In this document: one piece after another, positions 8,310 through 17,023 of the stretch | How the letters are laid out: every line of letters begins with the position of its first letter | Position numbering within the stretch: position 1 is the stretch's first letter | NCBI RefSeq assembly: GCF_017876675.1 | Contig: NZ_JAGIOI010000001.1 | Location: 558,001 to 622,000 of the forward strand | Length of the DNA: 64,000 bases | Reading direction: 5' to 3' | DNA from: Arthrobacter stackebrandtii | Lineage (GTDB): Bacteria; Actinomycetota; Actinomycetes; Actinomycetales; Micrococcaceae | The notes under the pieces: model-generated | Seen by the model: only the letters and a program-made list of their open reading frames with translations | Databases searched by the model: none | Told to the model about the DNA's origin: nothing | Program-made: the position numbers and the translations under genes

Positions 8310-9892
8310 GACGGCTCCCCTTCCGAGGTTGGTTCGGTTGTGGCGTCCGGGGTGCCGGGGCCATGTTGTTCAAGCAATTGTTGCTGTGCCTCGTCCGCGG
8401 GCAGCCCGGCCATCATCAGGCCGAGCAGCTCGCGGCTGGACTTGCCGGGCACGATGCCCATGAGCTTTCCGGCGAACAGCACCGCGATCCGGTCCGCAAG
8501 TTCCAGGACCTCGTCCAGCTCGGTGGAAACGATGACCACGGGAGTGCCGGAGTCGCGTTCAGCGACGATCCGCTTGTGCAGGAATTCGATCGATCCGACG
8601 TCCACGCCGCGCGTGGGCTGGGAGGCGATGAACAGTTTCAGCGGCCGGGCCAGTTCCCGCGCCAGCACCACCTTCTGCTGGTTTCCGCCGGAGAGGGTGT
8701 CCGCTGCGTCCTGGGACGACTGGGCCCGGACGTCGAATTCGGCCACCTTGTCCACGGCGTTTTTGGCAATGAACGCCTTGTTAAGGGTTCCGGCCTTTGA
8801 ATAGGGGGCCCTGGTGTAGAGGTCCAGGACCAGGTTCTCGGCAATGGAAAGCTCGCCCACGAGACCGTCGTCCTGCCGGTCCTCGGGGACGAAGCCGACG
8901 CCGGAGTCCAGTACCTGGCGGACGGTCTTGCCCACCAGCTCCTGTCCGTGAAGGGTGATGGAGCCGAGCACGTGCCGTTGCAGTCCGAGGACAGCCTCAG
9001 TCAGCTCGGTCTGGCCATTGCCCTGGACCCCGGCGACAGCCAGGATCTCACCCTGGGACACGCTCAGGGTAACGTCGTCCAAAAGCCGCTGTCCGGCGTC
9101 GTTCATGACGGTGAGGTTGGTGACCTTGAAGGTCTCCTCGCCGGGGGTGGCGTCGGCCTTGTCCAGGGTGAGGTTCACGGCGCGGCCCACCATCATCGCG
9201 GCCAGCTCCGTGGTGGAGGTGTCCGGCGGGGCGGAGCCGACCACCTTGCCGCGGCGGATGACGGTGATGGTGTCCGAGACCGCCTTGACCTCGCGCAGCT
9301 TGTGGGAGATGAAGACAATGGAGGTGCCGCCGTCGCGCAGCTGGCCCATGATGTCCATGAGCTCGTCGGTTTCCTGGGGCGTGAGCACGGCGGTGGGCTC
9401 GTCCAGGATCAGGATTTTGGAGTTGCGCACCAGCGCCTTGATGATTTCCACGCGCTGCTGCACGCCCACGGGGAGGTCCTCCACGAGCGCGTCGGGGTCG
9501 ACGTCGAAGCCGAAGCGGTCGGAGATTTCGCGGATTTTCCTGCGCGTCTCGGCGAGGTTCAGCACGCCGCCGAAGGAGGTGGACTCGGCGCCGAGTGCCA
9601 CGTTCTCTGCAACGGTGAAGACCGGGACGAGCATGAAGTGCTGGTGCACCATGCCGATGCCGGCGGCCATGGCGTCGGCGGGGCCGGAGAACTTCACCGG
9701 CTTGTCGTCCACCAGGATTTGCCCCGATGTGGGCTCGTACAAGCCGTAGAGGACGTTCATCAGGGTGGATTTCCCTGCGCCGTTCTCGCCGAGCAGGCTG
9801 TGGATTTCCCCGGATTCCACCACCAGGTCGATGTGGTCGTTCGCCACCAGGGAACCAAAGCTCTTGGTGATGCCCCGAAGTTCAAGTTTCAA
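8306..9892 (-). CDS. Nucleoside ABC transporter ATP-binding protein, two nucleotide-binding domains
   Basis: The 528-residue protein has two tandem ABC domains, as in YufO/NupO, RbsA and MglA. Domain 1 has Walker A GENGAGKST (about residues 35-43), a signature region around DLPVGVQQRVEIIKAL and Walker B ILILDEPTAVLTPQE. Domain 2 has the degenerate P-loop GVQGNGQTELT and the signature LSGGNQQKVVLAREL followed by KLFIASQPTRGVDVGS. Loss of the canonical lysine in the second Walker A is normal for this family. It powers the two permeases downstream. A 126-bp gap carrying a strong hairpin separates it from the lipoprotein gene. Confidence 0.95.
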   Translation of the reverse strand: MKLELRGITKSFGSLVANDHIDLVVESGEIHSLLGENGAGKSTLMNVLYGLYEPTSGQILVDDKPVKFSGPADAMAAGIGMVHQHFMLVPVFTVAENVALGAESTSFGGVLNLAETRRKIREISDRFGFDVDPDALVEDLPVGVQQRVEIIKALVRNSKILILDEPTAVLTPQETDELMDIMGQLRDGGTSIVFISHKLREVKAVSDTITVIRRGKVVGSAPPDTSTTELAAMMVGRAVNLTLDKADATPGEETFKVTNLTVMNDAGQRLLDDVTLSVSQGEILAVAGVQGNGQTELTEAVLGLQRHVLGSITLHGQELVGKTVRQVLDSGVGFVPEDRQDDGLVGELSIAENLVLDLYTRAPYSKAGTLNKAFIAKNAVDKVAEFDVRAQSSQDAADTLSGGNQQKVVLARELARPLKLFIASQPTRGVDVGSIEFLHKRIVAERDSGTPVVIVSTELDEVLELADRIAVLFAGKLMGIVPGKSSRELLGLMMAGLPADEAQQQLLEQHGPGTPDATTEPTSEGEPS

Positions 9893-9964
9893 CGTTTTAG
9901 CCCGTCTGGGAAAGGGCCCGCGGCGGCGTGCTGCCGCGGCGGGGATGTGCGTGTCACGTGGGAC

Positions 9965-10013
9965 GGACGCGGGTGTTGGGGGCCGCCGGCGGCAGCCCCC
10001 AACACCCGCGTCC
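9965..10013 (-). terminator. Perfect 19-bp hairpin between lipoprotein gene and ATPase gene
   Basis: Arms 9965-9983 and 9995-10013 are exact reverse complements (GGACGCGGGTGTTGGGGGC), with an 11-base loop. The structure begins 6 bp after the stop of the BMP gene and ends 73 bp before the ATPase start. No T-run follows in the direction of transcription. It is therefore more likely a 3' stabiliser or leaky terminator that lowers expression of the downstream genes than a full stop. Confidence 0.75.
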
Positions 10014-10018
10014 GGCTG

Positions 10019-11146
10019 CTACTTGGGGCTGGCGGCGGATTCGACCTTGATCGAACCGTCGATGATGCCCTTCTTGATTTCATCCAGCTGGGTCTTGGTG
10101 TCGGCGCTGACCTCGCCGTCCAGGTCGTGGAACGGTGCCAGTGCAACACCGCCGTTGTCCAGGGTGCCAACGTACGGTGTGGGGTCAAACTTGCCGTCCA
10201 GGTCTTCCTTGACAATGGACTCCACGGCCTCGCCCATGGTCTTCACCACGGAGGTGAGCAGGATGTCCTTGTAGGTGGGTGCCGTGACGAAACCGTCTGA
10301 GTCAACCCAGACGAGCTTGACGCTCTTGCCGTCCTTGTTGGCCGCCAGGATGGCGTCGCCGGCACCCTTGCCGAGGGGGCCTGCAACGGGCATGACCACG
10401 TCGGCACCTTCAGAGATGAGGTTGTTGGTGATCTTGGTGCCTTCCTGGATGATCTCGAAGGTGTTGGCGAAGGAGCCCTGCTGGGTTGCCTTGTCCCAGC
10501 CGATCAGCTGGACGTCCTTGCCCTGCTTCTCGTTGTAGTACTTCACGCCGTCGGCAAAGCCGTCCATGAAGATGGTGACGGTGGGGATGTTGATGCCGCC
10601 GAAGGTGCCAACCTTGCCGGTCTTGGAGACGGAGGCTGCCACGTAGCCGGCCAGGAACGCGGCCTGGGCGGTGTCGTACACGACGGGCTTGACGTTGTCC
10701 GCCTTGATCGAGTTGTCATCGATGATGGCGTAGTGCAGGTCGGGGTTGTCCGCGGCGGCCGTCTTCGTGGCCTCGGCCAGCAGGAAGCCGATCGTGAGCG
10801 TCAGGTTGCAGCCCGCGCTGGCCATGGTGGCCAGGTTCGGTGCGAAGTCCGAGGTGGCGGAGGACTGTGCTTCCTTCATCTTGATGCCGAGGTCGGCGAC
10901 AGCCTTCTTCAGGCCCTCGTAGGAGGACTGGTTGAAGGACTGGTCGTCGAATCCGCCGGAGTCGGAGACGATGCAGCCGAGGTAGTCTGCGGCGGCCGGG
11001 TTCTCCGATGCGCCGGCGTTGCCGCCGGGTGCCGGCGGGGCCTCCCCGCAGCCGGTGAGGACAAGTGCCGCGGCACTGATGGCAATGGTTCCCACGAGGG
11101 CTCCGCGCTTGACGGACTTCGTGGTGTTGAGAAGCAGGTTTTTCAA
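10019..11146 (-). CDS. BMP-family nucleoside-binding lipoprotein
   Basis: The start is a TTG preceded by GGAGG at 5-bp spacing; an ATG-type extension to 11266 would bury the signal peptide. The 375-residue product has a lipoprotein signal (Lys/Arg, hydrophobic GTIAISAAALVL, lipobox LTGC) followed by a Pro/Gly/Ala linker. The Bmp/Med domain is marked by GCIVSDSGGFDDQSFNQSSYEGLKKAV and repeated GxI-type strands. Such proteins (PnrA, BmpA, NupN) bind purine or other nucleosides outside the membrane. The gene heads the operon bmp - ATPase - permease - permease - cdd, consistent with nucleoside import. Confidence 0.93.
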   Translation of the reverse strand: MKNLLLNTTKSVKRGALVGTIAISAAALVLTGCGEAPPAPGGNAGASENPAAADYLGCIVSDSGGFDDQSFNQSSYEGLKKAVADLGIKMKEAQSSATSDFAPNLATMASAGCNLTLTIGFLLAEATKTAAADNPDLHYAIIDDNSIKADNVKPVVYDTAQAAFLAGYVAASVSKTGKVGTFGGINIPTVTIFMDGFADGVKYYNEKQGKDVQLIGWDKATQQGSFANTFEIIQEGTKITNNLISEGADVVMPVAGPLGKGAGDAILAANKDGKSVKLVWVDSDGFVTAPTYKDILLTSVVKTMGEAVESIVKEDLDGKFDPTPYVGTLDNGGVALAPFHDLDGEVSADTKTQLDEIKKGIIDGSIKVESAASPK

Positions 11147-11401
11147 GGTTCCTCCATCGGTTCTTGGCTGCAGAGGAAGGCTGGAAGGGCAACACACGCG
11201 CCGCCCGCCACCGTCCTGGACTACGCTGTCCAGCCCCATGGAGGGAATGCCAATGCCTTGCCGCACCCAGCACTGCGGCGCTTATGACAACAGACTAGTG
11301 GGACAAAGCCGCAAGCTGCCAGTGTGGGGACACCCGGCGGTGCGCATTGTTGGGGAACCGTTACATGGCGGATCCGCCCCGGGGCTGCCCCGGGCCGGGC
11401 A

Positions 11402-12610
11402 TTACGGCTCGACGGGGGCGCGCAGGGTGCGCAGGGCCGCGGCGCACAGCACCTTGATGCCCACGGCAAGTGCCCGCTCGTCAACGATGTAGTCGCCGCG
11501 GTGAAGGTCGTACTCCTCGCCGCCCGGCACGTGGGTGCCCAGGCGCATGAGGGAGCCGGGGATGCCCTGCAGGAACCAGGCGAAATCCTCCCCGCCCATG
11601 GACTGCGGGGCCAGCACCACGGAGTCCTCCCCCAGTTCGGCGCGGGCGGAGGCCTCAATCAGCGCCGTCTCATGCTCGGAGTTGACCACCGGGGGCACAC
11701 CGCGGGTGTGTTCCAGGTGCACGTCGACGCCGAACGGCGCCGCCACCTGCTGCACGACGTCGTCGAGCAGTTCCCCGGCGGCATGCCAGGCCTCGCGGTC
11801 CAGGCAGCGCATGGTCCCGCTCATGACCCCGTGGCCGGGGATGGCGTTGGGTGCGGAGCCGGCGTTGATCTGGCCCCAGACCACGGAGACGCCGCTGCGC
11901 ACGTCAACGCGGCGGGAGAGCACGGCCGGGACGCTGATCGCAATCTGCGCCAGGGCAAACACGAGGTCTTCGGTCAGGTGCGGGCGGGAGCTGTGCCCGC
12001 CGCGCCCTGTCAGCTCGATCTTGATGGTGTCGGAGGCGCTGGTGATGGGCCCGATGCGCGTGCCGATCTTGCCCACCTCAATCCGGGGGTCGCAGTGCAG
12101 CGCCATGATGCGCGGCACCCCGTCAAGGGCGCCCTGGTCGATGCACGCCAGCGCACCGCCGGGCAGGGTTTCCTCGGCGGGCTGGAAAATAATGCGGATA
12201 CTGCCGCCCAGCGGCATCTGCTCGTGCATCTTCGCCAGCACCAGGGCGATGCCCAGCATGGTGGCGGTGTGAAAGTCGTGTCCGCAGCCGTGCGTCACCC
12301 CGTGGTTGCGCGAGGCGAACGGCAGCCCGGTCACCTCCACGATCGGCAGGGCGTCGATGTCCCCGCGCAGCGCCGTCGCGATGGGGCCCTCGCCCACGTC
12401 AACAATGACGCCGGTGCCGTCCAGCCGGCGCGGCGACAGGCCTGCCGCCAGCAGCCGGTCGTAGATCTTGCCGGAGGTACGGAATTCCTGGAAGGAGAGT
12501 TCCGGGTGGGCGTGGAGGTCGCGGCGGAATTCGATGACCTCATCAATCAGCGGCTCAAGCCACGGGCCCACGAGCTCGGTCGGTTCTGTTTCCAGCGAGT
12601 AATTGCGCAC
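11402..12610 (-). CDS. M20-family amidohydrolase (aminoacylase/hippurate hydrolase-like)
   Basis: The 402-residue protein is a di-metal M20D peptidase-like hydrolase. Visible motifs are FRRDLHAHPELSFQE, ALRGDIDALPI (Asp metal ligand), HGCGHDFHTATMLG, IFQPAEETLPGG (catalytic Glu plus bridging Glu), and SMGGEDFAWFLQ near the C-terminus. Family members cleave N-acyl or amide bonds of amino acids, hippurate or IAA conjugates; which one cannot be told. The lid (dimerisation) domain spans roughly residues 195-310. It stands alone: a 255-bp gap precedes the BMP gene and an inverted-repeat element separates it from manC. Confidence 0.9.
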   Translation of the reverse strand: MRNYSLETEPTELVGPWLEPLIDEVIEFRRDLHAHPELSFQEFRTSGKIYDRLLAAGLSPRRLDGTGVIVDVGEGPIATALRGDIDALPIVEVTGLPFASRNHGVTHGCGHDFHTATMLGIALVLAKMHEQMPLGGSIRIIFQPAEETLPGGALACIDQGALDGVPRIMALHCDPRIEVGKIGTRIGPITSASDTIKIELTGRGGHSSRPHLTEDLVFALAQIAISVPAVLSRRVDVRSGVSVVWGQINAGSAPNAIPGHGVMSGTMRCLDREAWHAAGELLDDVVQQVAAPFGVDVHLEHTRGVPPVVNSEHETALIEASARAELGEDSVVLAPQSMGGEDFAWFLQGIPGSLMRLGTHVPGGEEYDLHRGDYIVDERALAVGIKVLCAAALRTLRAPVEP

Positions 12611-12684
12611 CCTCCAACACTAGCCATGTGTTTGCTTTGCGGCGGCATTGGCGGCGCCGCGTTACGTCCCGTAACTTCTCCCAG

Positions 12685-12735
12685 GCACGACGGCGGCCGG
12701 CGCCTTCGCGAGAAAGGCACCGGCCGCCGTCGTGC
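12685..12735. repeat. Inverted repeat of the GCACGACGGCGG family
   Basis: Arms 12685-12706 and 12714-12735 pair at 21 of 22 positions, with a 7-base loop. It lies between the manC stop and the M20 start (both leftward) and probably terminates manC transcription. Its outer sequence GCACGACGGCGG recurs in several other intergenic hairpins of this window. Confidence 0.75.
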
Positions 12736-12823
12736 TTTGGGCGCTTATGCGCACAAGCCCCCGACGCCGGCAGGGCGCCGGCCGAAAGGTGTCGCCGGGT
12801 GGTGCGGCGCCGGCGGCCGGGGG

Positions 12824-13969
12824 CTAGAGGACGTCGGTGCGGCCCTGTGCCTTGAGGCCGGCCACGGCGTTCTTGACCAGCTGCGAATGGGCGCGGGTGG
12901 TGACGAGGAGGGCGTCGGGGGTGTCAACGACCACCACGTCCTGGATGCCGATGAGGGCGATCACACGGGTGGTGTCCGTGACGACGATGCCGCTGCTGTC
13001 GTCGGTGAAGACGCGCCCGCCCTCCCCGATGACCTTGACGTTCTTATCTTCCTTAGCGCTGCTGAGCCGGGCGATGGCTGCGAAGTCGCCGACGTCGTCC
13101 CAGCTGAAGTCGGCGGGGATGACTGCCACGTCGCCGGCGTCGGCTGCGGGCTCGGCCACGGCGTAGTCGATGGCGATCTTGGGCAGGGTGGGCCAGACGC
13201 GGTTCTTCACGGCGATCCGGTCCGGGGTGTCCCAGGCGCGGGCAATCTCCATGATGCCGTCGTAGAGGGCGGGCTCGTTGGCCTGCAGGTGGTGGAGCAT
13301 GAGGCCCACGGGGGCGACGAACATGCCGGCATTCCAGTTGTAGTCGCCGCTGGCAAGGTACTGTTCGGCGATTTCCTCGCTGGGTTTTTCCACGAACTCC
13401 TCCACCGTGTGGGCGCTGGGTGCGCCGGCAACAACCAGGGGCGAGCCGGTGCGGATGTAGCCGAAGCCCGTGGAGGCGTGCGTGGGCTTGATGCCGATCG
13501 TGACGATCTTGCCCGAGGCGGCCGTGTAGATGGCCTCATGGACGGCGGCCTGGAACTTCTCGTCAGGGCTGATCACCTGGTCTGCGGCGAAGGAGCCCAT
13601 GATCGTGTCCGGGTTGCGGGTGTAAAGGATGGCCGCGGCAAGGCCGATCGCGGCACCGGAGTCCTTGGGCTCCGTCTCAAGCACCAGGTTCTCGTCCGCC
13701 ACCTCGGGCAGCTGCCGGCAGACGGCCTCGCGGTGGGCGTCGCCCGTCACCAGCAGCACCTTGGTGCCGCTGAGCGGTTCGAGCCGGTCATAGGTGGCCC
13801 GGATCAGGGTGCTTCCGCTGCCGGTGAGGTCGTGCAGGAACTTCGGGGCGGCGGCCCGGGACAGGGGCCACAACCGGGTGCCGACACCGCCTGCGGGGAT
13901 CACTGCGTAAAACCTGTCCAGGGGGTCTGTTGAGCCTGACTGCGGCTGAACCAAATTTTCCGTATTCAT
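12824..13969 (-). CDS. manC: Mannose-1-phosphate guanylyltransferase
   Basis: Makes GDP-mannose from mannose 1-phosphate and GTP for cell-envelope glycans. The N-terminal nucleotidyltransferase signature PAGGVGTRLWPLSRAAAPKFLHDL is complete, followed by TYDRLEPL, LVTGDAHREA and the conserved FVEKPS. It has about 381 residues without the isomerase domain of bifunctional enzymes, as usual in actinobacteria. Two adjacent ATGs (13972 and 13969) follow GGTGGAG; I chose the second for spacing, but ATG 13981 is also possible. A divergent 300-bp region separates it from sdhC. No other GDP-mannose gene is nearby. Confidence 0.92.
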   Translation of the reverse strand: MNTENLVQPQSGSTDPLDRFYAVIPAGGVGTRLWPLSRAAAPKFLHDLTGSGSTLIRATYDRLEPLSGTKVLLVTGDAHREAVCRQLPEVADENLVLETEPKDSGAAIGLAAAILYTRNPDTIMGSFAADQVISPDEKFQAAVHEAIYTAASGKIVTIGIKPTHASTGFGYIRTGSPLVVAGAPSAHTVEEFVEKPSEEIAEQYLASGDYNWNAGMFVAPVGLMLHHLQANEPALYDGIMEIARAWDTPDRIAVKNRVWPTLPKIAIDYAVAEPAADAGDVAVIPADFSWDDVGDFAAIARLSSAKEDKNVKVIGEGGRVFTDDSSGIVVTDTTRVIALIGIQDVVVVDTPDALLVTTRAHSQLVKNAVAGLKAQGRTDVL

Positions 13970-14154
13970 CATCTCCACCATAGGTGACGGCCACCCCGGC
14001 ACCGCCCCTAAACACGTCATTGTGTCCAAACTTCCACCCGTGGGCGGAGGCCGGGCACTCCGGCGTCGGACATCCGGGGACCGGGCAACGCACCCTTACA
14101 CCATCATTTTGTGACACGCCTGTGATTTGCCGCATAGAGCAAGGAGTGCCTAAG

Positions 14155-14183
14155 TTGAATATGCTGTTAGCTAAGCCTAAATT
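14155..14183 (+). promoter_or_regulatory. Sigma-70-type promoter of sdhCDAB
   Basis: TTGAAT (14155-14160), a 17-bp spacer, then TAAATT (14178-14183), about 90 bp ahead of the sdhC start. The match is good for a high-GC genome and the local AT content is conspicuously raised. The spacer and -10 element are covered by an IdeR/DtxR-like box. Confidence 0.65.
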
Positions 14184-14185
14184 TA
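14167..14185. promoter_or_regulatory. Candidate IdeR/DtxR iron box over the sdh promoter
   Basis: TTAGCTAAGCCTAAATTTA matches the 19-bp iron-box consensus TWAGGTWAGSCTWACCTWA at 16 positions by my count. Its right part also forms the 14-bp palindrome GCCTAAATTTAGGC (14175-14188). Overlap with the -10 element is the geometry of iron-dependent repression. This is an inference from sequence only. Confidence 0.55.
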
Positions 14186-14270
14186 GGCACAAGTATGAGT
14201 GCTTACGCCGAGTGCGTTTCCCCGCGTGGAACCACGCCAGCGCATCGGTGACGCAGGGAAGGTTTAATCA

Positions 14271-14663
14271 GTGCCGACAAAACCAGCTGGCACTCTGTAC
14301 CGCGGCCGAGAAGGCATGTGGTCATGGGTGGGACACCGTATTACCGGTGTAGTGATCTTTATATTCTTGTTGGTGCACGTCCTCGACACCTCATTGGTGA
14401 GGGTTTCCCCTGAGGCGTACACAGCAGTCATTGGGGCGTACAAAAACCCCATCATGGGCCTGGGTGAAGCGGCCCTTGTCGCAGCAATCGTGTTCCACGC
14501 CTTCAACGGCCTGCGCATCATTGCCGTCGACTTCTGGAAGAAGGGCCCCAAGTACCAGCGCCAGCTGCTCTGGGGGGTCCTTGCACTGTGGGCCGTGACG
14601 ATGATCCCGTTCTTGATCCGTCACCTCACCATTGTCTTCTCCAATTTCTTCGGAGGGAACTAG
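14271..14663 (+). CDS. sdhC: Succinate dehydrogenase cytochrome b556 subunit
   Basis: GTG start with GGGAAGG eight bases upstream. The 130-residue protein has three membrane spans and the SdhC signature region RPAGTL-type opening (KPAGTLYRGREGMWSWVGHRITG), where the conserved Arg/His lie near the quinone site. It also has LLVHVLD and FHAFNGLRIIAVD, the latter carrying the haem b-ligating His pattern. It is the first gene of the sdhCDAB operon encoding complex II, which couples succinate oxidation to quinone reduction at the membrane. sdhD follows after one base. Confidence 0.95.
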   Translation: MPTKPAGTLYRGREGMWSWVGHRITGVVIFIFLLVHVLDTSLVRVSPEAYTAVIGAYKNPIMGLGEAALVAAIVFHAFNGLRIIAVDFWKKGPKYQRQLLWGVLALWAVTMIPFLIRHLTIVFSNFFGGN

Positions 14664-14664
14664 C

Positions 14665-15132
14665 ATGAGCACCAACTCCATCGCCTCGCCGCGCTCAAAC
14701 AGTGCGCAGTCGCCCAAATACAAGCGGAACAAGGCCTCGCACTCAAGCTTTGAGATGTTCGCCTGGCTGTTCATGCGCCTCTCCGGCGTGGTCCTGATCG
14801 TGCTGATCTTCGGCCACCTGTTCGTCAACCTCATGGTGGGCGACGGCATCCACGCGATCGACTTCGGCTTTGTTGCCGGAAAGTGGTCCAGCCCGTTCTG
14901 GCAGGTCTGGGACCTGGCCATGCTGTGGCTTGCCATGCTGCACGGCACCAACGGCGTCCGCACCATCATCAACGACTACGCCGAGCGTGACGGCACCCGC
15001 ATGACGCTCAAGACCATCCTTTACGTGGCCACTGCGGTCATCATCGTCCTGGGCACCCTGGTCATCTTCACCTTTGACCCCTGCCCTCCCGGCGCCGTCA
15101 TTGACCTTCCGTCCTTCTGCCCCGTTCCGTAA
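14665..15132 (+). CDS. sdhD: Succinate dehydrogenase membrane anchor subunit
   Basis: The start ATG lies one base after the sdhC stop, with GGAGGG upstream; a longer reading would overlap sdhC. The 155-residue product has a Ser/Asn/Lys-rich N-terminus then three membrane spans (about residues 28-50, 78-97 and 113-133). MLHGTNGVRTIINDYA carries a conserved His that fits the second haem axial ligand position and the family pattern HGxxGxR. With SdhC it anchors the flavoprotein and iron-sulfur subunits. The C-terminus is Pro/Cys-rich (FDPCPPGAVI). Confidence 0.93.
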   Translation: MSTNSIASPRSNSAQSPKYKRNKASHSSFEMFAWLFMRLSGVVLIVLIFGHLFVNLMVGDGIHAIDFGFVAGKWSSPFWQVWDLAMLWLAMLHGTNGVRTIINDYAERDGTRMTLKTILYVATAVIIVLGTLVIFTFDPCPPGAVIDLPSFCPVP

Positions 15133-15223
15133 CTTTTAGTTTCGGGCACCCGGCGCCTTATGGCCGGGCGGCAAGAAGTGAACACCAGCATTTAGTGCAG
15201 TACAGAGAGAAAGAGCATCCAGT

Positions 15224-17023
15224 ATGCAGGTCCACAAATACGACGTCGTAATCGTCGGGGCCGGTGGCGCAGGAATGCGTGCCGCCATTGAATCAGGACA
15301 GCGTGCCCACACCGCCGTCCTGACCAAGCTCTACCCCACCCGCTCCCACACGGGTGCAGCCCAGGGCGGCATGTGCGCAGCACTTGCCAACGTGGAAGAG
15401 GACAACTGGGAGTGGCACACCTTTGACACCGTCAAGGGCGGCGACTACCTGGTGGACCAGGACGCGGCGGAGGTCATGGCGAAGGAAGCCATCGACGCCG
15501 TCATCGACCTGGAAAAGATGGGCCTGCCATTCAACCGCACGCCCGAAGGCCGCATTGACCAGCGCCGGTTCGGCGGGCACACCCGCGACCACGGCAAGGC
15601 CCCTGTCCGCCGCGCCTGCTACGCCGCGGACCGCACCGGACACATGATCCTGCAGACCCTGTACCAAAACTGCGTCAAGCACAACGTTGAGTTCTACAAC
15701 GAGTACTACGTTCTGGACCTGCTCACGGTTGAGGAGGAGGCCACCCGCGAGGACGGCACCACCTACATGCAGAAGCGCATTGCGGGCGTCGTTTCCTACG
15801 ACCTCGCCACGGGCGAACTGCACGTCTTCCAGGCCAAGAGCGTCATCCTGGCCACCGGCGGCGCGGGCAAGGTCTTCAAGACCACCTCCAACGCCCACAC
15901 CCTGACCGGCGACGGCATGGGCATCGCGTTCCGCAAGGGCATCCCGCTGGAGGACATGGAGTTCTTCCAGTTCCACCCGACAGGCCTTGCCGGCCTGGGC
16001 ATCCTGCTCTCCGAGGCGGCCCGCGGCGAAGGCGCCATCCTGCGCAACTCGGACGGTGAGCGCTTCATGGAGCGCTACGCCCCCACCATCAAGGACCTGG
16101 CACCGCGCGACATCGTGGCCCGTTCCATGGCCAACGAAGTCCGTGAAGGCCGCGGCTGCGGCCCGAACAAGGACTACGTCCTCCTGGACCTGACCCACCT
16201 GGAGCCGGCGCACATTGACGCCAAGCTTCCGGACATCACCGAGTTCGCCCGCACCTACCTGGGTGTGGAGCCGTACACCGAGCCGGTCCCCGTGTTCCCC
16301 ACGGCGCACTACGCCATGGGCGGTGTTCCCACGAACATCACCACCGAGGTCCTCCAGGACAACGACACCGTCATCCCCGGCCTGTACGCAGCCGGCGAAG
16401 TCGCCTGTGTCTCCGTCCACGGCTCAAACCGCCTGGGCACCAACTCGCTGCTGGACATCAACGTGTTCGGCAAGCGCGCCGGAGTTGCCGCGGCCGAGTA
16501 CGCCAAGACGGCCGATTTCGTTGAGCTGCCGGAAAACCCGGAAGCCGACACCAAGGCCCTGCTGGACCACGTCCGCAACTCCGACGGCGGCGAGCGTGTT
16601 GCTGCGATCCGCAAGGACCTGCAGGACACCATGGACGCCAACATGCAGGTGTTCCGCACCAAGGACTCCCTGAACAAGGTCCTGGGCGACATTGCCGGCT
16701 TCGAGGAGCGCTACGGCCGCATCTCCGTCCAGGACAAGGGCAAGCGCTTCAACCTGGACCTGCTGGAAGCCGTTGAACTGGGCTTCCTGCTGGAACTGGC
16801 CAAGGTCATGACCGTTGCCGCCCTGCACCGTGAGGAATCCCGCGGCGGACACTACCGCGAGGACTTCCCGGACCGCGACGACGAGAAGTTCATGAAGCAC
16901 TCCATGGCCTACCTCGATTCCGGTGTCACGGCAGAGAGCTCGGAAGAGCACATTGCCGGCATCCGCCTCGAAACCAAGCCTGTTGTCGTTACCCGCTACC
17001 AGCCGATGGTGAGGAAGTACTAA
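15224..17023 (+). CDS. sdhA: Succinate dehydrogenase flavoprotein subunit
   Basis: 599 residues, standard length. N-terminal dinucleotide-binding motif VIVGAGGAGMRAAI, then TRSHTGAAQGGMCAAL with the histidine that covalently carries FAD. Substrate-site elements FQFHPTG and RGEGAIL, HYAMGGVPTN and the CVSVHGSNRLGTNSLLD region follow. The C-terminal half has the helical domain typical of SdhA/FrdA. It oxidises succinate to fumarate in the TCA cycle. A 91-bp gap separates it from sdhD, and its stop overlaps the sdhB start (TAATG). Confidence 0.97.
   Translation: MQVHKYDVVIVGAGGAGMRAAIESGQRAHTAVLTKLYPTRSHTGAAQGGMCAALANVEEDNWEWHTFDTVKGGDYLVDQDAAEVMAKEAIDAVIDLEKMGLPFNRTPEGRIDQRRFGGHTRDHGKAPVRRACYAADRTGHMILQTLYQNCVKHNVEFYNEYYVLDLLTVEEEATREDGTTYMQKRIAGVVSYDLATGELHVFQAKSVILATGGAGKVFKTTSNAHTLTGDGMGIAFRKGIPLEDMEFFQFHPTGLAGLGILLSEAARGEGAILRNSDGERFMERYAPTIKDLAPRDIVARSMANEVREGRGCGPNKDYVLLDLTHLEPAHIDAKLPDITEFARTYLGVEPYTEPVPVFPTAHYAMGGVPTNITTEVLQDNDTVIPGLYAAGEVACVSVHGSNRLGTNSLLDINVFGKRAGVAAAEYAKTADFVELPENPEADTKALLDHVRNSDGGERVAAIRKDLQDTMDANMQVFRTKDSLNKVLGDIAGFEERYGRISVQDKGKRFNLDLLEAVELGFLLELAKVMTVAALHREESRGGHYREDFPDRDDEKFMKHSMAYLDSGVTAESSEEHIAGIRLETKPVVVTRYQPMVRKY

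Noticed and set aside
9893-10018. Hairpin after the BMP gene as an ordinary Rho-independent terminator
   Set aside because: No T-run follows the stem and the downstream transporter genes lack an obvious promoter of their own, so partial read-through is more likely.
11324-13933. Long open frame of 869 codons on the plus strand
   Set aside because: It lies opposite the M20 and manC genes, has no domain, no credible start signal and the His/Gly/Asp-rich composition typical of antisense frames in high-GC DNA.
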